Source: Salegentibacter lacus (GTDB lineage Bacteria; Bacteroidota; Bacteroidia; Flavobacteriales; Flavobacteriaceae). From it: a stretch of 64,000 bases of DNA. The DNA is taken from assembly GCF_020164555.1 (NCBI RefSeq), contig NZ_JAIQZB010000009.1, forward strand, positions 62,001 to 126,000, read 5' to 3'. The notes beneath the pieces are model-generated. The model worked only from the letters and a program-made list of their open reading frames with translations, was not told the origin of the DNA and did no database searches. Positions 53,378 through 61,517 of this stretch are shown piece after piece; positions within the stretch are counted from its first letter, which is position 1; each line of letters opens with the position of its first letter. The position numbers and the translations under genes were made by a program.

Positions 53378-54199
53378 ATGGAAGATATAATAGCTTATTT
53401 TGAGCAGTTAGACCCGGTATTAGCCGCTTTACTGGCTACGATTTTTACCTGGTTACTTACCGCAGCCGGAGCTTCCTTAGTATTTCTTTTTAAGAATATG
53501 AATAGGAAGTTGTTTGATGGAATGCTGGGTTTTACGGGTGGAGTAATGGTGGCGGCAAGTTTTTGGAGCTTACTTGCGCCTGGGATAGAAATGAGCCCGG
53601 GAGAGGGTTTTGAAAAAACAGTTCCCCCACTCATCGGGTTTGGTTTAGGAGCACTTTTTCTTTTTGGACTTGATAAAATATTACCACACTTGCACGTTAA
53701 CTTTAAAATGAGTGAAAAGGAAGGAATTAAAACCCCCTGGCATAAATCGGTTTTACTCACCCTGGCCATTACTTTGCATAATATCCCTGAAGGCCTTGCC
53801 GTAGGTGTACTTTTTGGAGCAGCAGGAGCAGGTATGGAAGGTGCTAGTATTGGTGGTGCTGTGGCCCTTGCTATCGGGATTGGATTACAGAATTTCCCAG
53901 AAGGTTTTGCCGTTGCCATGCCTTTGCGGGGGCTGGGAATGAGTCGTTTTAAAAGTTTTAACTATGGTCAGCTTTCCGCGATTGTAGAGCCTTTTGCGGC
54001 AGTACTGGGCGCCTGGGCGGTAATGACCTTTGAGCCAATTTTACCTTATGCACTTTCGTTCGCGGCAGGTGCAATGATCTTTGTAGTGGTTGAAGAAGTA
54101 GTCCCCGAATCACAAAAAGGCAATTATACAGATATCGCTACTATCGGATTTATCGTAGGGTTTATGGTCATGATGACGCTGGATGTTGGTTTGGGATAA
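53378..54199 (+). CDS. ZIP-family metal transporter
   Basis: 273 aa, eight helices. Metal-site motifs HNIPEGLAVGV (helix 4) and NFPEGFAVAMPL (helix 5) are complete, and EPFAAVLGAW follows. Imports zinc, iron or manganese. ATG 1 base after the repressor stop, so expression is likely metal-controlled by it. Confidence 0.94.
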   Translation: MEDIIAYFEQLDPVLAALLATIFTWLLTAAGASLVFLFKNMNRKLFDGMLGFTGGVMVAASFWSLLAPGIEMSPGEGFEKTVPPLIGFGLGALFLFGLDKILPHLHVNFKMSEKEGIKTPWHKSVLLTLAITLHNIPEGLAVGVLFGAAGAGMEGASIGGAVALAIGIGLQNFPEGFAVAMPLRGLGMSRFKSFNYGQLSAIVEPFAAVLGAWAVMTFEPILPYALSFAAGAMIFVVVEEVVPESQKGNYTDIATIGFIVGFMVMMTLDVGLG

Positions 54200-54247
54200 A
54201 TTCCTGCAACATTTAGCTTGTGGCATAGTCTTTACAGTTAAAGGCTT

Positions 54248-54709
54248 ATGCAAGAAGAACTATATATTATAAAGAGCAACCCAATTAAAAGATATTATTT
54301 ATTAAAATCAGTTTTATTAATCTCGGTATTTTTTCTTTTCACAATCTCTGCATCAGCGCAGGAAGAAGTTAAAGTGATAGAACATACTGCTAAAACCTAT
54401 GTAGGGGAAGCTTTTAATTTTGACGGAAAAACAATTCGGTTTAAAAAGGTGGTTTCAGATTCAAGATGCCCAAGCGATGTAACCTGTGTTTGGGCCGGCG
54501 AGGCAAAAATCCTGATTGAGATATTTAAAAATGGAAAGCCGATAGGAGAAGAAATTATTAGTACCCGCTCGCAAAACTTTTCGCTTTCGAAATTCTTTCA
54601 GGGAGATTTTTCACTGCATACAATTGCACTTTCACCATATCCTAAGACTTCCCGAAAGATAAAAGCATCAGATTACCAGCTTCAGTTTAAAATAACCGAA
54701 ACGCATTAA
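54248..54709 (+). CDS. Exported protein of unknown function
   Basis: 153 aa with a signal peptide (to SASAQ near residue 38). The mature domain has a Cys pair in SDSRCPSDVTCVWAGEAKI, a motif I have seen in small exported proteins but cannot name. It could hold a disulphide or a metal. Its end overlaps the convergent FeoB-associated gene by 3 bases. Confidence 0.78.
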   Translation: MQEELYIIKSNPIKRYYLLKSVLLISVFFLFTISASAQEEVKVIEHTAKTYVGEAFNFDGKTIRFKKVVSDSRCPSDVTCVWAGEAKILIEIFKNGKPIGEEIISTRSQNFSLSKFFQGDFSLHTIALSPYPKTSRKIKASDYQLQFKITETH

Positions 54710-54855
54710 TCACAACCACAACCTGAAACTCCACAGGCTTTGGTTTTTTCAGTTTTCTTCTTTAAAAAAGCAGGTTTCCATATGAATTTTGTGGTTAAAT
54801 ATCCTAACGCGATTGCGAAAGTGATAAAAACGAGAATTTCCTGTAATAGTTCCAT
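54706..54855 (-). CDS. FeoB-associated Cys-rich membrane protein
   Basis: 49 aa, MELLQEILVFITFAIALGYL..., one membrane helix (about 7-26) then KKTEKTKACGVSGCGCD with three cysteines at the end. Small proteins of this kind sit after feoB and may play the part of FeoC. It follows feoB by 35 bases on the same strand and ends against the convergent exported-protein gene. Confidence 0.85.
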   Translation of the reverse strand: MELLQEILVFITFAIALGYLTTKFIWKPAFLKKKTEKTKACGVSGCGCD

Positions 54856-54890
54856 AATTCTTAAGTCGTTTTTTGAGTTTTAACTTACAT

Positions 54891-56993
54891 TTATTTTAAT
54901 AATTGAAAAGCTACTAAAGCCACAAAGTAGGCAAAGAGTGTCATCACCACTAATTGTAAAACCGGCCATTTCCAGGTGTTGGTTTCCCTTTTTACAATGG
55001 CCAACGTACTCATACATTGCATGGCAAAAGCATAAAATAACAAAAGGCTTACTCCGCTTGCAAATGTAAATAAGGGTCCGCCCAGAATGGGATTTATCTC
55101 TGCAGCCATCCTGTTTTTAATGGTTTCTTCTTCATCGCTGCCAACACTATAAATTGTGGCCAGAGTTCCTACAAAAACTTCCCGGGCAGCAAAAGAACTT
55201 ATTATGGCGATCCCGATTTTCCAGTCATAACCCAAAGGTGCTACAACAGGTTCAATACCTCTGCCCATAATTCCGATATAGGAATTCCTAAGTTTAAAGG
55301 AGGCGATTTCTTCTTCTAATTCTACTTCAGAAATTTGAGTATTTTGTGAATATTCTGAAGTAACTATTTCTTCAGCTTTGTTGAAATTGTCTCCAGGACC
55401 GTAGCTTGCCAAAACCCAGAGAATAATTGAAATAGCAAGAATAATTTTTCCGGCGCCAAAAACAAACGATTTGGTTTTTTCTACCACATTAATGGCAATA
55501 TTTTTTCCCATCGGCATTTTGTAATTGGGCATTTCAATCACAAAATGACTTCGGTTTTTGATATTCAGAATTGCGTTTAAGATCCAGGCAGAACCAATGG
55601 CTACACCAAATCCTAAAAGATAAAGCAACATTAGCGTAAGTCCCTGTAGATTAAAACCCCAAAAGGCACGGTCTGGTATTACCAATGCGATTATTATTAA
55701 ATAAACCGGCAAACGTGCGGAACAGGTAGTGAACGGAACCACTAAAATCGTGATTAAACGCTCTTTCCAACTTTCGATATTCCTGGTGGCCATTACAGCG
55801 GGAATCGCGCAGGCAGTTCCTGAAACCAATGGCACCACACTTTTACCGCTAAGTCCGAATTTTCGCATTATTCGGTCCATTAAAAATACTACCCGGCTCA
55901 TATAGCCGGTTTCTTCAAGGATGGAAATAAAGAAAAACAGGAAAGCGATTTGCGGAATAAATATAACGATCCCTCCAAGCCCGGGAATAATACCTTCAGC
56001 AATAAGATTGGTAAAAGCTCCAGCCGGCAAAGTAGTTTTTGTCCATTCGCTTAAAAAAGCAAAAGTTTCGTCTATAAGATCCATTGGGTAGCTAGACCAG
56101 CTATAAATTGCCTGAAATATCAATAAAAGAATACCAAAAAATATCGCGTAACCCCAAATTTTGTGGGTGAGCACACGATCTAAACGAGAGCGCAGATCCT
56201 TAGCAGAACTCGCGTCTACCTTCATCGTTTCCTTTAAAACCCCATTTATAAACTGGTATCTTAAAATGGTTTCTTTATGCTGAAGTTGCTTTAATTCAGT
56301 ATGTGATTTGGTGTCGAAAAGATCAGAACTACTGATCTCATTTCTGTTAATATTGCCGAAGTTTACATCCTGAGTAATTACCAGCCAAAGTTTATAAAGG
56401 GATTGTTTTGGAAATGCTTTCCGAAGACGATCAAAATATTCAGGAGCAATAATAGAAGCATTCACACAAGGTTCATCTGAAATATGACGATAATTGATTA
56501 TAGCTTTCTTAAGCTCATCAATTCCGGTATTTTTACGGGCACTTACTAAAGTCACTTTTGTTTTTAAACGCTCTTCAAGTAAATCTACATCTAGAGAAAT
56601 GCCTTTACGTTCCATCCTGTCGGCCATATTTATAACCAGGATTGTTGGAATTCCAAGATCTTTAATTTGGGTGAAAAGGAGTAGATTTCGTTTTAGATTT
56701 TCTACATCGCTAACCACAACGGCAACATCGGGATAATCTTTATCGCTTTTATTAAGCAATAATTCTATCACTACGTTTTCATCTAAAGAAGATGCGTTAA
56801 GGCTGTAAGTTCCCGGAAGGTCTAAAATATGGGCTTTAAGTCCGCGGGGAAGTTTACAGATTCCTTCTTTTTTCTCAACCGTAATGCCGGGATAATTTCC
56901 CACTTTTTGGTTAAGCCCCGTGAGCTGATTAAAAACAGAAGTTTTACCAGTATTGGGGTTCCCTATTAAGGCGACATTTATTTGTTTAGCCAT
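54891..56993 (-). CDS. feoB: Ferrous iron transporter B
   Basis: 700 aa. N-terminal GTPase with G1 GNPNTGKTS (11-19), G3 DLPGTYSL, and G4 NMAD; then about eight or more membrane helices with two Gate/nucleoside-like blocks. The route for Fe2+ uptake across the inner membrane. Its ATG is 1 base after the feoA stop. Confidence 0.97.
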   Translation of the reverse strand: MAKQINVALIGNPNTGKTSVFNQLTGLNQKVGNYPGITVEKKEGICKLPRGLKAHILDLPGTYSLNASSLDENVVIELLLNKSDKDYPDVAVVVSDVENLKRNLLLFTQIKDLGIPTILVINMADRMERKGISLDVDLLEERLKTKVTLVSARKNTGIDELKKAIINYRHISDEPCVNASIIAPEYFDRLRKAFPKQSLYKLWLVITQDVNFGNINRNEISSSDLFDTKSHTELKQLQHKETILRYQFINGVLKETMKVDASSAKDLRSRLDRVLTHKIWGYAIFFGILLLIFQAIYSWSSYPMDLIDETFAFLSEWTKTTLPAGAFTNLIAEGIIPGLGGIVIFIPQIAFLFFFISILEETGYMSRVVFLMDRIMRKFGLSGKSVVPLVSGTACAIPAVMATRNIESWKERLITILVVPFTTCSARLPVYLIIIALVIPDRAFWGFNLQGLTLMLLYLLGFGVAIGSAWILNAILNIKNRSHFVIEMPNYKMPMGKNIAINVVEKTKSFVFGAGKIILAISIILWVLASYGPGDNFNKAEEIVTSEYSQNTQISEVELEEEIASFKLRNSYIGIMGRGIEPVVAPLGYDWKIGIAIISSFAAREVFVGTLATIYSVGSDEEETIKNRMAAEINPILGGPLFTFASGVSLLLFYAFAMQCMSTLAIVKRETNTWKWPVLQLVVMTLFAYFVALVAFQLLK

Positions 56994-56994
56994 G

Positions 56995-57225
56995 TTAGCT
57001 TATAAGGTCAATTTCTATAAGTAAAGCAATCTCTTTTCTAATGGCCAGGTGGCTACCGTTTATGTTAAGATACATTGGATCTCTAAAAGGAGCCATTTGC
57101 AACATTTGAACTTCATTGCCCGGCAAACAACCCATTTCGAGCAATTTTAGTGGAATATTTTCGGCAGAAAAATCTTTGATAATTCCGCGTTCACCACGCT
57201 TTAAGTCGGCCAGGGTTAGTCTCAC
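56995..57225 (-). CDS. feoA: Ferrous iron transport protein A
   Basis: 76 aa SH3-like protein, GTG start (MRLTLADLKRGERGIIKDF...), with LLEMGCLPGNEVQML typical of FeoA. Assists FeoB. Directly precedes feoB. A candidate DtxR box is 6 bases upstream of the start and a -7 box 28 bases upstream. Confidence 0.93.
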   Translation of the reverse strand: MRLTLADLKRGERGIIKDFSAENIPLKLLEMGCLPGNEVQMLQMAPFRDPMYLNINGSHLAIRKEIALLIEIDLIS

Positions 57226-57230
57226 TTTTA

Positions 57231-57247
57231 TTTAGATTGATTTTAAA
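57231..57247. promoter_or_regulatory. Candidate DtxR operator at feoA
   Basis: TTTAGATTGATTTTAAA, sharing TTTAGAT and a rightward AAA half with the box at 52653. It overlaps the likely transcription start of feoA, a repressing position. Confidence 0.5.
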
Positions 57248-57252
57248 CAAGA

Positions 57253-57260
57253 CAAAAGTA
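57253..57260 (-). promoter_or_regulatory. Promoter -7 box of feoAB
   Basis: Minus strand TACTTTTG, exact TAnnTTTG. Confidence 0.55.
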
Positions 57261-57361
57261 AGGTAAAATTTCAGCAGGAAAAAATTTCAATGAAAAAAGT
57301 CGGTGTGCTCGTTAGATGTGACTTAAAGCTCTGATTGGTGAGTTGAAGGTTTTAGAATTAT

Positions 57362-58033
57362 TTATTTATATTCTCCTTTAAGCACTTTAATATCGTGCAT
57401 TAGGTCCTTTATGGCCTCTGCATCGGTACCATCGTAAAATCCGCGAATACGTTTTTCTTTATCTACCAGTACAAAGTTTTCGGTATGAATCATATCATAA
57501 GGCCCGCCATCGCCATTACTTTTTGAAGCGAGATAAGACTTTCTTGCCAATTCGTAAATATGTTTTTTATCGCCCGTAACCAAATTCCATTTTTCATCAA
57601 TCACCCCTTTTTCTTCAGCATATTTCTTTAAAACCGGCACTGAATCGGTTTTTGGGAAAACAGTATGGGAGAGTAATAAAACTTCAGGATCATCCTTAAT
57701 TTCCTGCTGTATTTCTATCATATGATCGGTCATTACCGGGCAAATGGTGAGGCAGGTGGTAAAAAAGAAATCGGCTACATAAATTTTATCCTCGTAAAAA
57801 TCCTGGGTTATGGTATCACCATTTTGGTTGATAAGCTCAAAATCTTTAACGGTATGGTATTTACGAACGTGCTGCACTGTAGAATCTACCAATTCGGCAT
57901 TTACCATATCTGGTTGAAAAACAGGCAAACGTTCTTCTGGGGTTAAGAGCGTATAAATACTATAAATTATAATTACCGAAAGTATAAACAGGACAATGGC
58001 AAATTTTTTGAGCCAGGAAAAAAGATCACGCAT
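57362..58033 (-). CDS. SCO-family copper chaperone/thioredoxin-like protein
   Basis: 223 aa from ATG 58033 (MRDLFSWLKKF); a TTG at 58069 gives an unlikely longer N-terminus. One helix (about 9-30), thioredoxin fold with CLTICP (Cys94, Cys98) and a distal His in MIHTENFVL, the three copper ligands of SCO1. It probably helps assemble the CuA site of cytochrome oxidase in the periplasm. Confidence 0.93.
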   Translation of the reverse strand: MRDLFSWLKKFAIVLFILSVIIIYSIYTLLTPEERLPVFQPDMVNAELVDSTVQHVRKYHTVKDFELINQNGDTITQDFYEDKIYVADFFFTTCLTICPVMTDHMIEIQQEIKDDPEVLLLSHTVFPKTDSVPVLKKYAEEKGVIDEKWNLVTGDKKHIYELARKSYLASKSNGDGGPYDMIHTENFVLVDKEKRIRGFYDGTDAEAIKDLMHDIKVLKGEYK

Positions 58034-58153
58034 ACTTGGAAAATTTATTGCAAAATTAAGGGCTAACAATCAATTAGTCGCAGTTTAAAACTTAAAATTT
58101 CCGCTTCCTAAAACAGGAGGGCTTTTAAACTTTTTTAGGAGATTATAAAAGTT

Positions 58154-58161
58154 TACTTTTG
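58154..58161 (+). promoter_or_regulatory. Promoter -7 box of rseP
   Basis: TACTTTTG, 27 bases before the ATG. The TTG in it starts a false longer frame (58159). Confidence 0.5.
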
Positions 58162-58188
58162 TGCGATTTAAAATTTGAAGCATTACGC

Positions 58189-59505
58189 ATGGATCCATTT
58201 ATAGTTAAAGCCATACAGTTACTGTTAAGCTTGTCTTTACTTATAGTTTTACACGAACTTGGGCATTTTATTCCCGCCAAAATATTTAAAACCAGGGTAG
58301 AAAAATTCTTTCTCTTTTTTGATGTGAAATTCGCGCTTTTCAAGAAGAAGATCGGCGGAACCGAATATGGTATTGGATGGCTGCCCCTGGGTGGTTATGT
58401 GAAAATATCGGGAATGATAGACGAAAGTATGGATAAGGAGCAAATGGCGAAACCACCGGAGCCCTGGGAATTTAGAAGTAAACCGGCCTGGCAGCGACTT
58501 ATTATTATGTTGGGTGGAGTTACCGTAAACCTGGTACTTGGGTTTCTTATTTATATGATGATTATGTTTGTTTGGGGTAAAAATTATGTTGGCCCCGATG
58601 AAATGCCCGAAGGTTTTGCAATTGCTGAAGAATTTAAACAATATGGTTTTGAAGATGGCGACCGTGTATTACAACTTAACGGCGAAGACTTGCAAAACAG
58701 TACCGATGTAAACAGGCATTTATTTATGCGTGATGTAAATACTATTACGGTATTACATCAAGACGGCGAAAAGGAGACTATTGAGGTGCCTGAAGATATT
58801 GGAGAGCGAATGTGGGAAGAGGGCGTTATGTTACCTTTTATTCCTATTCAAAATCCGGTTATAGAAAAAGTTGCCGCCGATAAAGCTGCAGAGATTGCTG
58901 GTCTGCAAAAAGGTGATAGTATTATTTCTGTGAACGAACAGGAGATTGGTTATTGGCATGAGATAGGTAAGATTACCAAGGAAAATAAGGAAAAAGAATT
59001 GGAGTTGGTCTTTATGCGAGACAATGATATTAAAAGCATTATGATCACACCAGACGAAGAGGGAATGTTAGGGTTTAGTATAAAATCTAACTATGAAATA
59101 AAACAGCAAAAATATGGTTTCGTTGAAAGTATAAAACAAGGTTTTGATTATGGTTACTGGACACTACACGATTATGTAGCACAATTTAAATATGTTTTTA
59201 CACAAAAGGGCGCTACACAATTAGGCGGATTTGGCGCTATTGGAGATATGTTTCCCGATACCTGGAACTGGAAAGGATTCTGGCATACGACAGCCTTGAT
59301 TTCTATAATTCTGGCATTTATGAACATTTTACCAATCCCGGCCCTAGATGGTGGACACGTAATGTTTCTTTTATATGAAATGATAACCGGAAGAACTCCT
59401 AACGATAAATTTATGGAAGTTGCCCAAATGGTTGGCTTTTTTATCTTAATTGCATTGGTGCTTTATGCCAATGGAAATGATGTATATCGCTGGTTATTTG
59501 AATGA
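58189..59505 (+). CDS. rseP: Site-2 zinc metalloprotease RseP
   Basis: 438 aa from ATG 58189 (MDPFIVKAIQLLLSL). HELGH zinc motif at residues 22-26, one or two PDZ-like domains in the middle (about 110-290), and NILPIPALDGGH near the end. Intramembrane protease that cleaves anti-sigma factors and remnant signal peptides, so it could act on the anti-sigma at 15078; no direct evidence. Confidence 0.95.
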   Translation: MDPFIVKAIQLLLSLSLLIVLHELGHFIPAKIFKTRVEKFFLFFDVKFALFKKKIGGTEYGIGWLPLGGYVKISGMIDESMDKEQMAKPPEPWEFRSKPAWQRLIIMLGGVTVNLVLGFLIYMMIMFVWGKNYVGPDEMPEGFAIAEEFKQYGFEDGDRVLQLNGEDLQNSTDVNRHLFMRDVNTITVLHQDGEKETIEVPEDIGERMWEEGVMLPFIPIQNPVIEKVAADKAAEIAGLQKGDSIISVNEQEIGYWHEIGKITKENKEKELELVFMRDNDIKSIMITPDEEGMLGFSIKSNYEIKQQKYGFVESIKQGFDYGYWTLHDYVAQFKYVFTQKGATQLGGFGAIGDMFPDTWNWKGFWHTTALISIILAFMNILPIPALDGGHVMFLLYEMITGRTPNDKFMEVAQMVGFFILIALVLYANGNDVYRWLFE

Positions 59506-59560
59506 TAGAATTGGATTGAATTTTTGAAACAAAAAAACCTAAAAAAAATTCAATTTTTGT

Positions 59561-59592
59561 TTTGCGGTGATTTAAAATTTGGTTTATATTTG
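59561..59592 (+). promoter_or_regulatory. Promoter of tRNA-Asn
   Basis: TTTG (59561-59564), 20-base spacer, TATATTTG (59585-59592), both consensus; the tRNA starts 22 bases later. This is the clearest promoter in the window. Confidence 0.75.
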
Positions 59593-59614
59593 CAACCGCA
59601 AAAGAGCGAAACAC

Positions 59615-59688
59615 TCCTCCTTAGCTCAGTTGGTTAGAGCATCTGACTGTTAATCAGAGGGTCCTTGGTTCGAGCCCAAGAGGGGGAG
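59615..59688 (+). tRNA. tRNA-Asn (anticodon GTT)
   Basis: 74 bases. Acceptor TCCTCCT pairs with AGGGGGA (one G-U) plus discriminator G; D arm GCTCAGTTGGTTAGAGC; anticodon loop CTGTTAA with GTT; T arm CTTGG-TTCGAGC-CCAAG. CCA is not encoded. Followed by a terminator and repeats suggestive of an integration site. Confidence 0.97.
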
Positions 59689-59700
59689 CTTAGTAAAGAC

Positions 59701-59735
59701 AAGCCATTCAAGAAATTGAATGGCTTTGTTTTTTT
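59701..59735 (+). terminator. Terminator of tRNA-Asn
   Basis: Perfect 11-bp stem AAGCCATTCAA / TTGAATGGCTT with a GAAA loop, then TTTG and seven T. Confidence 0.88.
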
Positions 59736-59739
59736 ACTG

Positions 59740-59760
59740 GGTACAACATAGGTACAACAT
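59740..59760. repeat. GGTACAACAT direct repeat, possible integrase arm site
   Basis: GGTACAACAT-A-GGTACAACAT, two exact copies 11 bases apart, directly after the tRNA terminator. Such closely spaced repeats mark arm-type sites of tyrosine recombinases; no integrase is in the window. Confidence 0.45.
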
Positions 59761-59786
59761 TTTTGGATCAATCCCAATTGTTGTGT

Positions 59787-60107
59787 TTATGCAAAAATTG
59801 TAGTTAATCTGTACAGGAAGAATTCCACATTTTTCACTCCTCTGAACTGAGCCCTAAACCCTTTTATTTTTGCATTAAAGGATTCTGCTGATGCGTTTGT
59901 ACTTCTGTTGATAAAGTAATTGAGTATAGACCTGTAGTTTAGAGTTATGGTGTTGGCAATGGTATTAAAGGCCTTAAATCCTGTATCCTCCACATCCTTG
60001 TACCAATGGGTGAGTTTTGTATATGCCACTTCTTTTGATTTTGCTTTGTTGAATATATTTCTAAGTCTTTGTGTAAGCTTAACTCGAGTAAATAAAGAAT
60101 AGCAGTT
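59787..60107 (-). pseudogene. Transposase fragment, ISAon1/ISL3-like C-terminus
   Basis: The open frame has no Met start; reading from 60107 it gives ...LTQRLRNIFNKAKSKEV then HWYKDVEDTGFKAFNTIANTI and the conserved NRSTNASAESFNAKIKGFRAQFRGV, ending in LTTIFA. That is the C-terminal quarter of an ISL3-like transposase. The rest, the upstream frame and any inverted repeat are missing. Left by an old insertion next to the tRNA. Confidence 0.88.
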
Positions 60108-60268
60108 TACTTACCGATTACAACCCTGTAAAATTATATTGGTTAATTGGGAAATTAATAGGAAGAAGATATATTAAGAAAACTCTAAAAAAGTCCTTAA
60201 CCTTCAAATTACACCGAAAGATTTATTATGATGTAGTTTTATTTTCCATCCAATTAATGCGAAGGACC

Positions 60269-60280
60269 TAAAACGTTTTA
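60269..60280. promoter_or_regulatory. LacI operator candidate upstream of the lacI gene
   Basis: TAAAACGTTTTA, perfect 12-bp palindrome with central CG, touching the -7 box at 60282. The same design TAAAWCGWTTTA appears upstream of the SusC gene. Confidence 0.65.
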
Positions 60281-60281
60281 T

Positions 60282-60289
60282 TATTTTTG
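60282..60289 (+). promoter_or_regulatory. Promoter -7 box of the lacI gene
   Basis: TATTTTTG, 61 bases before the lacI ATG and 1 base after the palindrome, so a bound repressor would block it. Confidence 0.5.
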
Positions 60290-60350
60290 TATAAATAGTA
60301 GTAAAAACTCAATACCTACTGCTATTATTCTCAGAAATAATAGTTTTATC

Positions 60351-61379
60351 ATGAAAAAAAAGCGCTACTCACTTAAAGATATTGCCAATAGTCTGAACGT
60401 TTCTGCAACCACGGTTTCTTTCGTTTTAAGCGGTAAGGGAAAAGAAAAAGGAATTTCAGACGGCTTGATTCAAAAAATTACAGACTTTGCAAAAAAAATT
60501 GATTATAAGCCTAATCAGGTTGCTCGAAGTTTGCGAACGGGAAAATCTAAAATAATTGTTTGCATGGTAGAGGATATATCCAACGTTTTTTTTGCCAAAA
60601 TAGCGCGTTTAATTGAAGATATCGCATACGAAAAAGGTTACAAAGTATTGTTTTGTAGTAATGAGAATAAGGATGAAAAAGCCAAAGAACTGATCTCCTT
60701 GTTTAGTGATAGACAGGTAGATGGTTATATTATTACCCCCACCATTGGAATTAGAGATACTATAAAATCTCTAATGGATGAAGAGGTCCCGGTGGTTTTA
60801 TTTGACAGGTACTTTCCCGATTTGGAAACAAATTATGTGGTAGTTAATAACCAGGACTCTGCTTATAATGCAACTATCCACCTTATAAATAATCAATTTA
60901 AAAATATAGCGCTTGTAACCACTGACGTCGAGCAAACCTCTATTTCTCAACGAATTAAAGGGTATAAGGAAGCAATTAATGAATATGGATATAATCAATG
61001 TGTTTTATCAGTTTCATATGAAGAGAAATCACCGGAAAATAAGAAGAAGATTATAAGAAACTTTTTTTTAGAAAATCCGCAATTGGATGCCGTGCTATTT
61101 GCAACAAATCATTTAACACAAGCGGGTTTGGAAGTTTTTAAGAAAGATTTCCCAGACCGAATGAAGAAACTCGGAATCTTAACATTTGATGATAATGTGT
61201 TTTTTAAGATTCATACCCCTTCTATTTCTGCAGTATCCCAACCACTCAAGCAAATGGCAGAAGAACTTATGAATATTGTGTTAAATTCAATGAAAAAGCC
61301 TAGTCGCTCTATACCATTAAGACAAGTGGTATTCCTTACTGAGCTTAAGATAAGGGATTCTTCATTTGTGGTAGATTAA
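60351..61379 (+). CDS. LacI-family transcriptional regulator
   Basis: 342 aa. N-terminal HTH (YSLKDIANSLNVSATTVSFVLSGKG, residues 4-28) with hinge (YKPNQVARSLRTGKS), then a periplasmic-binding-protein-like sugar domain (about 60-340). It is 138 bases before a SusC gene and should regulate it in response to a glycan or sugar. Self-regulation through 60269 is plausible. Confidence 0.94.
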   Translation: MKKKRYSLKDIANSLNVSATTVSFVLSGKGKEKGISDGLIQKITDFAKKIDYKPNQVARSLRTGKSKIIVCMVEDISNVFFAKIARLIEDIAYEKGYKVLFCSNENKDEKAKELISLFSDRQVDGYIITPTIGIRDTIKSLMDEEVPVVLFDRYFPDLETNYVVVNNQDSAYNATIHLINNQFKNIALVTTDVEQTSISQRIKGYKEAINEYGYNQCVLSVSYEEKSPENKKKIIRNFFLENPQLDAVLFATNHLTQAGLEVFKKDFPDRMKKLGILTFDDNVFFKIHTPSISAVSQPLKQMAEELMNIVLNSMKKPSRSIPLRQVVFLTELKIRDSSFVVD

Positions 61380-61462
61380 TATAAGTTTAATGCAATTTTT
61401 CAACTCCATTTTTGCTGAATAATTATTTTTTTTCGCAAAAAAATTGTTTTTTGTTTTTAAAT

Positions 61463-61476
61463 CTAAATCGATTTAG
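61463..61476. promoter_or_regulatory. LacI operator candidate upstream of the SusC gene
   Basis: CTAAATCGATTTAG, perfect 14-bp palindrome with central CG, containing TAAATCGATTTA, 41 bases before the ATG. Confidence 0.68.
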
Positions 61477-61517
61477 TAGATTAGCAATTCTTAAATGAAT
61501 CTTAAAAACTAATCAAT

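Noticed and set aside
58159-58189. Longer rseP start at TTG 58159
   Set aside because: The TTG is the end of the TACTTTTG promoter box; ATG 58189 starts directly at the first membrane helix.
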